A DNA stretch of 64,000 nt from Paraburkholderia bannensis NBRC 103871. GTDB taxonomy: Bacteria > Pseudomonadota > Gammaproteobacteria > Burkholderiales > Burkholderiaceae. Location: contig NZ_BAYA01000029.1 of NCBI RefSeq assembly GCF_000685015.1, positions 1 to 64,000 of the forward strand, given 5' to 3'. Shown here piece by piece: positions 52,654 to 61,359 of the stretch (its first letter is position 1; the number at the start of each line of letters is the position of its first letter). A program made the position numbers and the translations under genes. Under the pieces are notes generated by a model. The model searched no databases and was not told the origin of the DNA. It worked only from the letters and a program-made list of their open reading frames with translations.

Positions 52654-53616
52654 ATGAGTTCGATCGTCAGGCAGCCGGTTTTTTACCCCGTATCCGTGGT
52701 CTTTCTCGACGACAGTGCGGATTTTCTCCACGCACTGCGTGGTCTTTTCCCGCATGCGCCCACGCATCATTTCTTCACCTCGCAGGACGAGGCGCGCGCG
52801 TTCATCGAAACCGCGAGCGAGCGCGGTTCGCGCCTGAGCCCGATGTCGGGCGCGGCGTGGTCGGAGTTCGAAAAGAAGGGCGGCAATGCGTTGGGCCAGG
52901 ACGCGCTGGCCAACGCCGCGCGCTTCGAGGACGTGGCCGCCATCGTGGTGGACTACGACATGCCCGGCCAGGACGGCCTGGAGTTCCTGGCGTCCGTGAA
53001 GGACACCAACTGCACGCGCATCCTGCTCACCGGCACCGCCGACGAGTCGCATGCCGTGGACGCTTTCAACGCGGGGCTGATTCACTTCTACGTGAAGAAG
53101 TCCGACCCGCAGATGACGCGCAAGCTCGCCCAGGCGCTGGCCAACGCGCAGCAGAAGTTCTGCGCGCAGTACGGCCATATCGGCGTGCATGGCGTGGGCG
53201 CGGTCTACGCCGACCGGCGCACGACCGACGTGCTGCAGACGCTCGCGCAGCGCGAACGCATCGTCGAATACTACTGGCGGCCCGAGCAGAACGCGGTGCT
53301 GACTTTCGATGCGGCAGGCAACGCAGGCGTGTTTCTCGCGTGGGATGCGCACGACTGGGATGCGCAATGCGACGTGGTGACGGACGAAGGCGGCCCGGCC
53401 GCCTTGCGCGACGAAATGGAAGGGCGCCGCATCATGCCGGTGTTCTGGCCGAACGAGGCGTATCGTCCGGGCATGGCGCGCGTGGAGTTCGCAGTGCCGC
53501 AGCAGGTGCCGGACTCGCAGGATATCTACACGAGCTGGACGCGCCTTGAAGGCGTCGAGCTGGAGCCTGACCTCGTGACCTATGCGAAGTGGTTGCGCAC
53601 GCAACAAACCGCTTGA
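52654..53616 (+). CDS. LqsR-like response regulator with extended receiver
   Basis: 320 residues. An N-terminal receiver starts with VVFLDDSADFLHAL (acidic Asp19/Asp20); phospho-acceptor Asp100 lies in VVDYDMPGQDG, with Thr-rich ILLTGTADESHAV and the conserved Lys148 in FYVKKS. About 40 extra residues (54-93) are inserted between the second strand and the Asp100 strand, as in Legionella LqsR, whose acceptor is Asp108. The C-terminal half (about 165-320) is an uncharacterised domain, not a known DNA-binding fold. Encoded 1.1 kb past the LqsS-like kinase gene, on the same strand, so the two form a probable phosphorelay. Confidence 0.82.
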   Translation: MSSIVRQPVFYPVSVVFLDDSADFLHALRGLFPHAPTHHFFTSQDEARAFIETASERGSRLSPMSGAAWSEFEKKGGNALGQDALANAARFEDVAAIVVDYDMPGQDGLEFLASVKDTNCTRILLTGTADESHAVDAFNAGLIHFYVKKSDPQMTRKLAQALANAQQKFCAQYGHIGVHGVGAVYADRRTTDVLQTLAQRERIVEYYWRPEQNAVLTFDAAGNAGVFLAWDAHDWDAQCDVVTDEGGPAALRDEMEGRRIMPVFWPNEAYRPGMARVEFAVPQQVPDSQDIYTSWTRLEGVELEPDLVTYAKWLRTQQTA

Positions 53617-53640
53617 GTTAAAGCGTTTTCAGGACATAAA

Positions 53641-53665
53641 AAAGGCACCCGAGGGTGCCTTTTTT
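53641..53665. terminator. Bidirectional terminator between response-regulator and chemoreceptor genes
   Basis: GGCACC (53644-53649) pairs with GGTGCC (53654-53659) across CGAG, with A-run before and T-run after, so it ends both converging transcripts. Confidence 0.85.
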
Positions 53666-53683
53666 CATCAGATCATCAGTTCA

Positions 53684-55435
53684 TCAGAACGTTTCCCAGT
53701 CCTGGTCGCTGCCTGCTGTCGCGAGCACGGGCGAGGGGGCTGGGGCTGGCGTTTTAGGTGCAGCTTTGGGCGTGGTTTTGCGTGCCGCTGGCGCAGCGCG
53801 CTTTTCCTGCTTGAAGGTTCTGGCGGCGACGGGCTGCGCCGCCTGGGCCTGGCGCACGGCTTGCACAGGCGCGGCCTGCTGCGAGCCGATCCGGAACACC
53901 GACACCACCTCGCGCAGGCCGCCCGACTGCGTGGCCATCGACTGCGCCGCCGCCGAAGCCTCCTCCACCAGCGCCGCATTCTGCTGCGTCACTTCATCCA
54001 TCTGCGCAACGGCGCGATTGACCTGCTCGATGCCGGTGTGCTGTTCCTCCGAGGCGGCTGCGATCTCGCCCATCAGGTCGGCAACCCGTCTTGCGGACTG
54101 CACGACTTCATCGATGGTCGCGCCCGCTTCGTCGACGAGCTTCGAGCCTTCGGCCACCTGCGTCACCGACTGCCCGATCAAGTCCTTGATCTCTTTTGCG
54201 GCGCTCGCGCTGCGCTGCGCGAGCGTACGCACTTCGCCGGCCACCACGGCGAAGCCGCGGCCCTGTTCGCCCGCCCGCGCCGCTTCGACAGCGGCGTTGA
54301 GCGCGAGAATATTGGTCTGGAACGCGATGCCGTCGATCACGCCGATGATCTGCTCCACACGCTCCGAGGTCTCGGCGATGCCGTGCATCGTCGTCACCAC
54401 GCGGCGCACGACCTCGCCGCCGCGCGCGGCCACATCGGAGGCATTGACGGCCAGCGTGTTGCCCTGGCGCGCGTTGTCGGTGTTGTGCTTCACGGCGGCC
54501 GTGAACTGCTCCATGCTCGCCGCGGTTTCTTCCAGCGAGGCCGCTTGTTCTTCGGTGCGTGAGGACAGATCCTGGTTGCCCGCTGCGATCTGCTGCGCGC
54601 CGGTCGTGATCGATTCGGCGGAAACCTGGATGCGCTGCACCGTATCGACAAGCTGGCGCTGCATCTGGCTCATCGCGTGCAGCAGGCTGCGATCGTCGCC
54701 GGGGGCGACGCGCACCTGCGCCGTGAGGTCGCCTGCTGCGATGCGCTCGCAGATATCGGCGGCATAGTCGGGCTCGCCGCCCAGGCTCGTGCGGATGCTG
54801 CGAATCAGCCAGAACATGCCGAGCGTGAGCGCCACGCCAATCAGCGCCACGAGCACGAGATTGCGCATCAACGCGCTGTAGAACGCATCGTCGATATCGT
54901 CGACATAGACGCCCGTGAACAGATGCCAGTCCCAGTCGGGCACGACCACCGCATAGGTGATCTTTTCGACAGGGCTGCTGTGACCCGGCTTCGGCCACAC
55001 ATAGCTGCTGACGTGGTCGCCGCCCGGCGACGAGCTCCTGACGATTTCCTGGGCGATATGCGTACCGTTGGAATCGACCATGTCGGCCTGGCTCTTGCCT
55101 TCGAGTTCGGGCTTGGGCGGCACCAGCACCGCCGTGGCGGCGCTATCGTAGATGCCGAAATAGCCGCTCTGGTCAGCACCGTAGCGCAGGCCGCGCAGCG
55201 TGGCGATGGCCTGACGCTTCGCGTCGTCGGCGGAAAGATGGCCCTGCGAGGCTTCCTTCTGATAGAACCCGACCACGCCAAGCGCGGTCTGCGTCTCCTG
55301 CGCGAGCGTGGCCTTGCGGTCTTCGAGCATGCCCACGCGCGTCATGACCGCATTGACCACGACCAGTACCACGAGGGCGATCCACAGCAGCGCGACGATG
55401 CTCCACGCCTTTTGATTCAACGACAGTCGCTTCAC
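53684..55435 (-). CDS. Methyl-accepting chemotaxis protein, single-Cache sensor
   Basis: 583 residues. Membrane helix about 10-32, periplasmic sCache domain about 35-190 (RYGADQSGYFGIYDSAATAVL, WDWHLFTGVYVDDID), second helix about 190-210, HAMP about 212-270, then the long cytoplasmic coiled coil with signalling tip RVEQIIGVIDGIAFQTNILALNAAVEAARAGEQG. It ends with DWETF, the pentapeptide tether for CheR/CheB. It should sense a small ligand in the periplasm and act on CheA. Encoded convergently with the response-regulator gene. Confidence 0.93.
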   Translation of the reverse strand: MKRLSLNQKAWSIVALLWIALVVLVVVNAVMTRVGMLEDRKATLAQETQTALGVVGFYQKEASQGHLSADDAKRQAIATLRGLRYGADQSGYFGIYDSAATAVLVPPKPELEGKSQADMVDSNGTHIAQEIVRSSSPGGDHVSSYVWPKPGHSSPVEKITYAVVVPDWDWHLFTGVYVDDIDDAFYSALMRNLVLVALIGVALTLGMFWLIRSIRTSLGGEPDYAADICERIAAGDLTAQVRVAPGDDRSLLHAMSQMQRQLVDTVQRIQVSAESITTGAQQIAAGNQDLSSRTEEQAASLEETAASMEQFTAAVKHNTDNARQGNTLAVNASDVAARGGEVVRRVVTTMHGIAETSERVEQIIGVIDGIAFQTNILALNAAVEAARAGEQGRGFAVVAGEVRTLAQRSASAAKEIKDLIGQSVTQVAEGSKLVDEAGATIDEVVQSARRVADLMGEIAAASEEQHTGIEQVNRAVAQMDEVTQQNAALVEEASAAAQSMATQSGGLREVVSVFRIGSQQAAPVQAVRQAQAAQPVAARTFKQEKRAAPAARKTTPKAAPKTPAPAPSPVLATAGSDQDWETF

Positions 55436-55648
55436 GTTCTCCGTTTCCTCTGAGCCCGGCGGCCGCGCGCGCGGCCAGCCGTGGTTGATGGCGCAAGACG
55501 GTACGTTGCCGCCTTTCCCGCCATGTTTATCGGCGCGGGACGCGGGGAACTGAAGGTGTGTGAAGCGGGATTGGGACGCTGATTGCGTTTTATCGCGGGT
55601 TATTCGTCTGATGTTTATGCGAAAAGACGTTGCGCGCGCAACGGAATG

Positions 55649-56218
55649 TTAACGCTTGAACCGTCCCGCAGCCAATCCGCTGACGATTTCGGCGGCGTGT
55701 GTCGTGGGTGCCGCGCTGTCGTCGCTGAGCGCGTCGCCCGCGCCTTCGCGTTCGCCGGTGAAAAGCGTATAGAAGCCACGCAGGGTTTCGTAGTCGGCGA
55801 TCTTGCCGGCATCGCGTCCGGACGCACGCAGCGCGCAGGTCTCCACACTGGGACGCAGCAGCACGTAATGAAGCGGGATGTCCTTGACGATCGCGCGCAG
55901 CGTGTCGAGCATCGCGGGCGGTACCGAAAAGTCGAGCACGACATGAAAGCCCGAGCGCGCAAACGGCATGCAGGCCGCCGTCATCGACCGGATCAGGATG
56001 CGAAAGTTCTCGTGGCGCTCGCGCGCGTCAGGCTTGACGATGAACTTCCAGAAGCGGTCGCCTTCGATCCAGGCGACGGGTTGGGGCAGCAACGGCACGA
56101 GCGCCCTGGCCACCGACGTCTTGCCGCTACCGGGCGGCCCGCTCAGGACGATGATCTGGCCGTCATGAACGGGCTGGCCGTTCTGCTCCAGGCGGCCTGT
56201 TGGTGTATTCGTTGGCAT
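55649..56218 (-). CDS. P-loop small-molecule kinase-like protein
   Basis: 189 residues from the ATG at 56218. Walker A GPPGSGKT (27-34) in the first strand (IIVLSGPPGSGKTSVARAL), then a helical lid with RFW KFIVKPDARERHEN and VVLDFSVPPAMLD as a possible Walker B/acidic position near 90. The size and layout match AAA-33/zeta-toxin-like or chloramphenicol-phosphotransferase-like kinases. No antitoxin partner is next to it. Upstream leader contains four 11-bp repeats. Confidence 0.65.
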   Translation of the reverse strand: MPTNTPTGRLEQNGQPVHDGQIIVLSGPPGSGKTSVARALVPLLPQPVAWIEGDRFWKFIVKPDARERHENFRILIRSMTAACMPFARSGFHVVLDFSVPPAMLDTLRAIVKDIPLHYVLLRPSVETCALRASGRDAGKIADYETLRGFYTLFTGEREGAGDALSDDSAAPTTHAAEIVSGLAAGRFKR

Positions 56219-56252
56219 AGTGGCCTCGCGGGGCAGGATGGGCGCGCGCTTG

Positions 56253-56296
56253 TAGCGCTGACGTAGCGCTGTCGTAGTGCTGTCGTAGTGCTGTTA
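56253..56296. repeat. 11-bp tandem repeat, four copies
   Basis: TAGCGCTGACG, TAGCGCTGTCG, TAGTGCTGTCG, TAGTGCTGTTA, 35-78 bp upstream of the P-loop kinase start codon. Confidence 0.7.
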
Positions 56297-56349
56297 TCGC
56301 GCTGCTTAGGCGTCTTCGGGCATCGTTCGAGTATAGTGCGCGCCCGCGC

Positions 56350-57276
56350 TCAGTCCACGCTTTCGCCCAGCGCGCACGCGTCGATGGCCTCGACCAGCGC
56401 CTTGAGCACGCTCTCGATGGCCGACGACAACCGCCGCTCGCGCATCGTCGTGACAAAGAGGCGGCGCTGGCGCAGCTCGGGCTCGTCGATGGGGCGGGCG
56501 ACGAGCGCGAGTTCATCGGCGCGCTTCGTCAAGCCCGCCAGCGACAGCCGGCTGCCCAGCGTGATCGCCCCCGCCAGCGCTGCGAACGCATGCAGCGCGC
56601 TCGAATTATTGCTCGTGAGAATGGCGTTCAGCTCAATGCCCTGGCGTGCACAGCACGCGTCGATCAACTGACGCGCCGTGTTGCCTCGCTCAAGCAGCGC
56701 GACGGGATACGCGGCGAGATCCGCCAGCGTGAGCGCGGCTTTGTGCGCGAGTGGATGCCCCGCTTCGAGCAGCGCGCAGACGCTGGCCTGCGCGCTGTAT
56801 TCGACACTGACCTTCGCCGGATCGCCGCCCGAGAACGACACGCCCAGATCGACTTCGCCCGAGGCGACCCAATGCTCGACTTGCGCGGGCGTGCCAGCGC
56901 GCAGCATGAAATTGACGTGCGGCACGGCGGCGTGATGGCGCGCGAGGACGCTCGGCAGGAACGAGCGCGTGAAGCCCTCGGTGCAGCCCACGCGCACGAT
57001 GCCGCGCCCGAGCGCCTTGCCGGCGGCGATTTCCGCGAGCACCGCATCGGCTTCGAGCAGCGCGCGGCGTGCATGCGTAACCAGGCGCTCGCCCGATTCG
57101 GTCAGCACCATGCCGCGCGGCATGCGCTCGAACAATGGCGTGCCGACGTCCTCCTCAAGCCTGGCGATCTGGCGGCTGATGGCCGAAACGGCCACATGCA
57201 GCGTCTGCGAAGCCGCCGCGAGCGAGCCGGTACGGGCGACTTCGACGAAGTAGCGCAGGGCGATGCCGTGCAGCAT
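56350..57276 (-). CDS. LysR-family regulator, divergent from the M20 peptidase gene
   Basis: 308 residues from the ATG at 57276. HTH LHGIALRYFVEVARTGSLAAASQTLHVAVSAISRQIARLEEDVGTPLF (about 2-50) and ligand domain. It is divergent from the peptidase and MHS-transporter genes and probably controls them in response to their substrate. Upstream lies TTGCC-gtttt-GGCAA (57303-57317), a candidate site. Confidence 0.9.
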   Translation of the reverse strand: MLHGIALRYFVEVARTGSLAAASQTLHVAVSAISRQIARLEEDVGTPLFERMPRGMVLTESGERLVTHARRALLEADAVLAEIAAGKALGRGIVRVGCTEGFTRSFLPSVLARHHAAVPHVNFMLRAGTPAQVEHWVASGEVDLGVSFSGGDPAKVSVEYSAQASVCALLEAGHPLAHKAALTLADLAAYPVALLERGNTARQLIDACCARQGIELNAILTSNNSSALHAFAALAGAITLGSRLSLAGLTKRADELALVARPIDEPELRQRRLFVTTMRERRLSSAIESVLKALVEAIDACALGESVD

Positions 57277-57415
57277 GGTGTGGTCGCCTCCAGGGTTGTG
57301 CGTTGCCGTTTTGGCAATGCTATCCGCAAAATTTGAAATTGTTGCGAATTTTTGGCGTTCATAGACTGGGTTCATTCCGCGGTAACTGCACGACACAAGA
57401 CGAATGGAGCCATCG

Positions 57416-58870
57416 ATGAACGCCCCCGAAACCCCCGAATCCCGCGAGCGACTCGCCCCTCAGACCGACGTCGCGCCGCGTGAGCAGGCCATCGCCGCCG
57501 CGCTGGCGCACTTCGATTCCGGCGACTTCCTGCGCGACCTCGAACGCCGCGTGGCGTTTCGCTCGGAGAGCCAGAACCCGGCGCAGGCCGACGCGCTCGC
57601 CGCCTATCTGAGCGACGAAATCGCCCCCGCGCTCGCGAAGCTGGGCTTCACGAGCCGCGTGGCCGCGAACCCGGTCAACGCGCGCGCGCCGTTCCTGGTC
57701 GCCGAACGCATGGAAGATCCCGCGCTGCCGACCGTCCTGACCTATGGTCACGGCGACGTGGTGCGCGGCTACGACGAGCAATGGCGCGACGGCCTCAAGC
57801 CCTGGGAAGTGCGCGTGGAAGGCGACCGCTGGTACGGCCGCGGCACCGCCGACAACAAGGGCCAGCACTCGGTGAACTTCGCGGCGCTCGCGGCGGTGCT
57901 GGCCGCGCGCGGCGGCAAGCTTGGCTACAACGTGAAGGTGATCTTCGAGACCGGCGAGGAAATCGGCTCGCCGGGCCTGAACGAAGTCTGCGCGGCCGAA
58001 AGCGCGGCGCTGGCCGCCGATGTCTTCATCGCCTCGGACGGCCCGCGCGTGAGCGCCGAACGCCCGACGCTCTTTCTCGGTTCGCGCGGCGGCGTGACGT
58101 TCGAATTGCGCGTCGACCTGCGCGAAGGCGCGCATCACTCGGGCAACTGGGGCGGCGCGCTGCGCAATCCGGCCATCGTGCTCTCGCACGCAATCGCCAG
58201 TCTTGTCGACCGCCACGGCGCCATCGCCGTCGAGGGGCTGCGCCCGCCGCCGATTCCGGCCAGCGTGCGTGCCGCGCTCGCCGATATCGAACTGGGCGGC
58301 GACGAGAACGCGCCCGCCATCGATGCCGATTGGGGCGAACCGGGCCTCACGCCCACGGAGCGCGTGATCGGCTGGAACACGCTCGAAGTGCTGGCGTTCA
58401 AGGCCGGCAATCCCGATGCACCCGTCAACGCGATTCCGCCGCGCGCGCACGCGACCTGCCAGTTGCGCTTCGTCGTGGGCACCGATTACGCACGTGTCGG
58501 CGAGCACCTGGAGGCGCATTTCGCGCGGCTCGGCTTTAGCGAAGTGCAGGTGCGCGTCATGCAGACCGCCGCCGCCACGCGGCTCGACCCCGACGACGCC
58601 TGGGTGCGCTGGGCGCTCGCCTCGCTGCGCGACACCACGGGCAAGAAGCCCGCGCTGTTGCCGAACCTGGGCGGCACCGTGCCCAACGACGTATTCGCCG
58701 AAACGCTCGGCCTGCCGACGCTGTGGGTGCCGCATTCGTATCCGGCCTGCGCTCAGCACGCGCCCAACGAGCACCTGCTGGGCAGCGTCGCGCGCGAGGC
58801 GCTCGCCGTGATGGCGGGCCTCTGGTACGACCTGGGCGCCGACGCCGTGCGCCTGGCCAAGCAACGTTAG
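57416..58870 (+). CDS. M20-family metallopeptidase (ArgE/DapE/ACY1 type)
   Basis: 484 residues from the ATG at 57416 (GGAG six bases upstream; ATG 57404 is an alternative). Two-zinc peptidase: His112 (TYGHGDVV), Asp146 (GRGTADNKGQHS), Glu181/Glu182 (ETGEEIGSPG), Asp208 (IASDGPR) and a late His (VPHSYPACAQH), all in family positions. Likely a dipeptidase or N-acyl-amino-acid hydrolase in the cytoplasm. The MHS-family transporter encoded 34 bp downstream probably imports its substrate. Confidence 0.9.
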   Translation: MNAPETPESRERLAPQTDVAPREQAIAAALAHFDSGDFLRDLERRVAFRSESQNPAQADALAAYLSDEIAPALAKLGFTSRVAANPVNARAPFLVAERMEDPALPTVLTYGHGDVVRGYDEQWRDGLKPWEVRVEGDRWYGRGTADNKGQHSVNFAALAAVLAARGGKLGYNVKVIFETGEEIGSPGLNEVCAAESAALAADVFIASDGPRVSAERPTLFLGSRGGVTFELRVDLREGAHHSGNWGGALRNPAIVLSHAIASLVDRHGAIAVEGLRPPPIPASVRAALADIELGGDENAPAIDADWGEPGLTPTERVIGWNTLEVLAFKAGNPDAPVNAIPPRAHATCQLRFVVGTDYARVGEHLEAHFARLGFSEVQVRVMQTAAATRLDPDDAWVRWALASLRDTTGKKPALLPNLGGTVPNDVFAETLGLPTLWVPHSYPACAQHAPNEHLLGSVAREALAVMAGLWYDLGADAVRLAKQR

Positions 58871-58904
58871 TCCGCCCGCCCGATACGCTGACGAGGAGAT
58901 CACC

Positions 58905-60215
58905 ATGACCCCGACACCCGCAACCGCGCAGCACCCGAAGCGTCGGCCCAGCCTCACGCAGATCGTTGTCGCCACCTCGGCGGGCAATGCGCTTGAATGG
59001 TTCGACATCGCGATTTACGGCTTTTTTGCGGTGTTTATCGGCAAGCACTTCTTTCCGGCTGCAAGCGAGACGGCCTCGTTGCTGCTGACCTTCGGCGCGT
59101 TCGGCGCGTCGTATCTGGTGCGCCCGCTAGGCGGCATGGTGCTGGGTGCGTATGCCGACCGGCGTGGGCGCAAGGCCGCGCTGATGCTCTCCGTGAGCCT
59201 GATGATGCTGGGCACCGCGATCATCGCGCTGACGCCCGACTACGCGAGCATCGGCATGGCCGCGCCGCTCGCGGTGCTGGCGGCGCGACTGATCCAGGGC
59301 TTCTCGGCGGGCGGCGAATTTGGCGCGTCGACGGCCATGCTGATCGAACACGCGCCGCACCGGCGCGGCTTTATCGCGAGCTGGCAGTTCGCGACGCAGG
59401 GGCTGGCCACGCTGCTGGCCGCCGCGTTCGGCTACGGCCTGGCCAAGGCGATGCCCGCCGCCGACCTGGCCGCATGGGGCTGGCGCCTGCCGTTCTTCTT
59501 CGGCTTGCTGATCGGGCCGGTCGGTCTCTATCTGCGCCGCTTCATTGAAGACGCGGAAGATTTCACGCGCGCCGCGCATACCGAATCGCCCGTGCGCGAA
59601 GTGTTCGCGCGGCAAAAGCAGCTCGTGCTCACTTCTATCGGATTGCTAACGGTTTCGACGGCGGTGAACTATCTGCTGCAGTATGTGCCGACTTTCGCCA
59701 TCCGCGACCTGCAACTGGGCGCGGCCACCGGCTTCGCGGCGACGATGGTGGGCGGCGTGATCCTCACCGTGGTGACGCCGTTCGCGGGCCACCTGTCCGA
59801 TCGCATCGGACGGCGCCGCCAGATGACGTGCGTGGCGCTGCTGTTCGCGCTGACCGCGTATCCGGGCTTTGCGTGGGTGAGCGCGCAGACCTCGCAGGCG
59901 GGCGCGATGCCGCTGTTCGTGCTGATCGCGTGGCTCGCGCTGCTCAAGTCGATCTACTTCGGCGCGCTGCCGGCGCTGATGGCCGAAATCTTCCCGGCCG
60001 CCACGCGTGCCACCGGCATGGCGATTGGCTACAACGTCGGCGTGACGGTGTTCGGCGGCTTCACGCCCGCCATCGTCACCTGGCTGCTGGGCGCGACCGG
60101 CGACAAGAGCGCGCCGAGCTATTACCTCATCCTGACGGCGATGATCAGCCTGGCGGCGCTCGCATGGGTGAGTCGCGTGCCGATGCAGGCGCACGCGCGC
60201 CGCGCCGCCGCGTGA
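58905..60215 (+). CDS. MFS transporter, metabolite:H+ symporter (MHS) family
   Basis: 436 residues. Twelve helices with the MHS-type N-terminus (SAGNALEWFDIAIYGFFAVFIGKHFFPAASETASLL, about 25-60) and motif A GAYADRRGRKAALM (about 83-96); C-terminal VGVTVFGGFTPAIVTWLL agrees with ProP/ShiA/KgtP. These import osmolytes or carboxylates with protons. Gap to the peptidase gene 34 bp, GAGGAG ribosome-binding site. Confidence 0.92.
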   Translation: MTPTPATAQHPKRRPSLTQIVVATSAGNALEWFDIAIYGFFAVFIGKHFFPAASETASLLLTFGAFGASYLVRPLGGMVLGAYADRRGRKAALMLSVSLMMLGTAIIALTPDYASIGMAAPLAVLAARLIQGFSAGGEFGASTAMLIEHAPHRRGFIASWQFATQGLATLLAAAFGYGLAKAMPAADLAAWGWRLPFFFGLLIGPVGLYLRRFIEDAEDFTRAAHTESPVREVFARQKQLVLTSIGLLTVSTAVNYLLQYVPTFAIRDLQLGAATGFAATMVGGVILTVVTPFAGHLSDRIGRRRQMTCVALLFALTAYPGFAWVSAQTSQAGAMPLFVLIAWLALLKSIYFGALPALMAEIFPAATRATGMAIGYNVGVTVFGGFTPAIVTWLLGATGDKSAPSYYLILTAMISLAALAWVSRVPMQAHARRAAA

Positions 60216-60348
60216 ACCTGGCTGAATCCGCCTGAAGCGAACACGGCGCGGACTTCACGATGTAACGGTCGGTGTGATAGTTTGTCTGACGCAATGGCGG
60301 CGCGCGGGAGGGATTGAATAGCGCGCGCCGCGGCACGGAGACATACGC

Positions 60349-61137
60349 ATGCAGACCACCGAACTCACCGACTGGAACCAGTTCATGGAGCTGACGACTC
60401 AGCTCGATGGCTGGGCGTTTCGCGGGCAACAGAATGCCCAATGGCGACTGGAAAGCTCGCTGTCGCGTTACATGCGCGATTACGTGGACGACCACAGCCA
60501 GTGGCGCGCGCGCGAGGAGCGCGCGATCCGCGTGTTTCGCCGCAAGGCGCACAACTTCCTCGCGCACCCCGACATCCTCGCCGACGATTTGCGCTGCCTC
60601 GCGCTGATGCAGCACCACGGCGCGCCCACGCGTCTGCTCGATTTCACCAAAAGCCCTTTTGTGGCAGCGTTTTTCGCGCTCGAACGCGCGACCGGCGACG
60701 CAGCGGTCTATGCGCTCAATACGCCCGCGCTATGGAACAACCGCGCACGTCCAAAAACCGATCCGGCGCTCACGCGCGACGTGATCGACCCGCGCGCGCC
60801 CGGTCATTTCGAGCGTTATTTCTTCTGCAATACGAATGAAATTCTCTGGTCGGGCGAGCCGTCCGAAATGGACGACCGGCTGGTGGCGCAATCGGGCACC
60901 TTCGTCGTGCCAGGCGTGATCGACAAGCCCCTGCAGGCGATCCTTGACGGTTACGAAACGAACGAGGAACTCCTGCACCAGATCGTGCTGCCCGCGCGTA
61001 TCCGCATGGACGCGATGAAATGGCTGTATCGCATGAATATCACCAATGCGTCGCTGTTTCCGGGGCTGGACGGCCTTGCACGCTCGATTGCCGTGGAACT
61101 GGAAATCGTCTGGTCGGGGATGATGCAGGCGCAGTGA
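60349..61137 (+). CDS. FRG-domain protein
   Basis: 262 residues. The defining Phe-Arg-Gly is at 24-26 (GWAFRGQQNAQWRLESSLSR), followed by LRCLALMQHHGAPTRLLDFTKSPFVAAFFAL (about 82-112), the second FRG signature. FRG domains are of unknown biochemical role and often lie in defence or stress loci. Here it is a lone gene with no phage or restriction gene beside it. Confidence 0.9.
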   Translation: MQTTELTDWNQFMELTTQLDGWAFRGQQNAQWRLESSLSRYMRDYVDDHSQWRAREERAIRVFRRKAHNFLAHPDILADDLRCLALMQHHGAPTRLLDFTKSPFVAAFFALERATGDAAVYALNTPALWNNRARPKTDPALTRDVIDPRAPGHFERYFFCNTNEILWSGEPSEMDDRLVAQSGTFVVPGVIDKPLQAILDGYETNEELLHQIVLPARIRMDAMKWLYRMNITNASLFPGLDGLARSIAVELEIVWSGMMQAQ

Positions 61138-61149
61138 GGCGCCAGGGGA

Positions 61150-61359
61150 TCATCGGCGAGCGCGTCGCCGAATCTTGATCCAGCACGATCTTCGCTCAAT
61201 CGGGAAAGCCATGCCCATTGAGCGGATTTCGTTATTGCCATTACAATCGACGGCCAATTCGAAGGGGTTATTTGGCGTATAAGCCGGATTAATCCGAATC
61301 GCATAAAAATCCTTAAAAGAAAGTTCCAACTCGTAATTCAACAAGAATATGTCTGGCAC
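61150..61359 (-). other. Possible remnant open frame in an AT-richer stretch
   Basis: A 69-codon frame with a GTG start overlapping the next gene. Unlike shadow frames here, it lies in visibly AT-richer DNA and has balanced composition (ELSFKDFYAIRINPAYTP, ELAVDCNGNNEIRSMG). It matches nothing I recognise; it could be a decayed foreign gene or chance. Confidence 0.25.
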
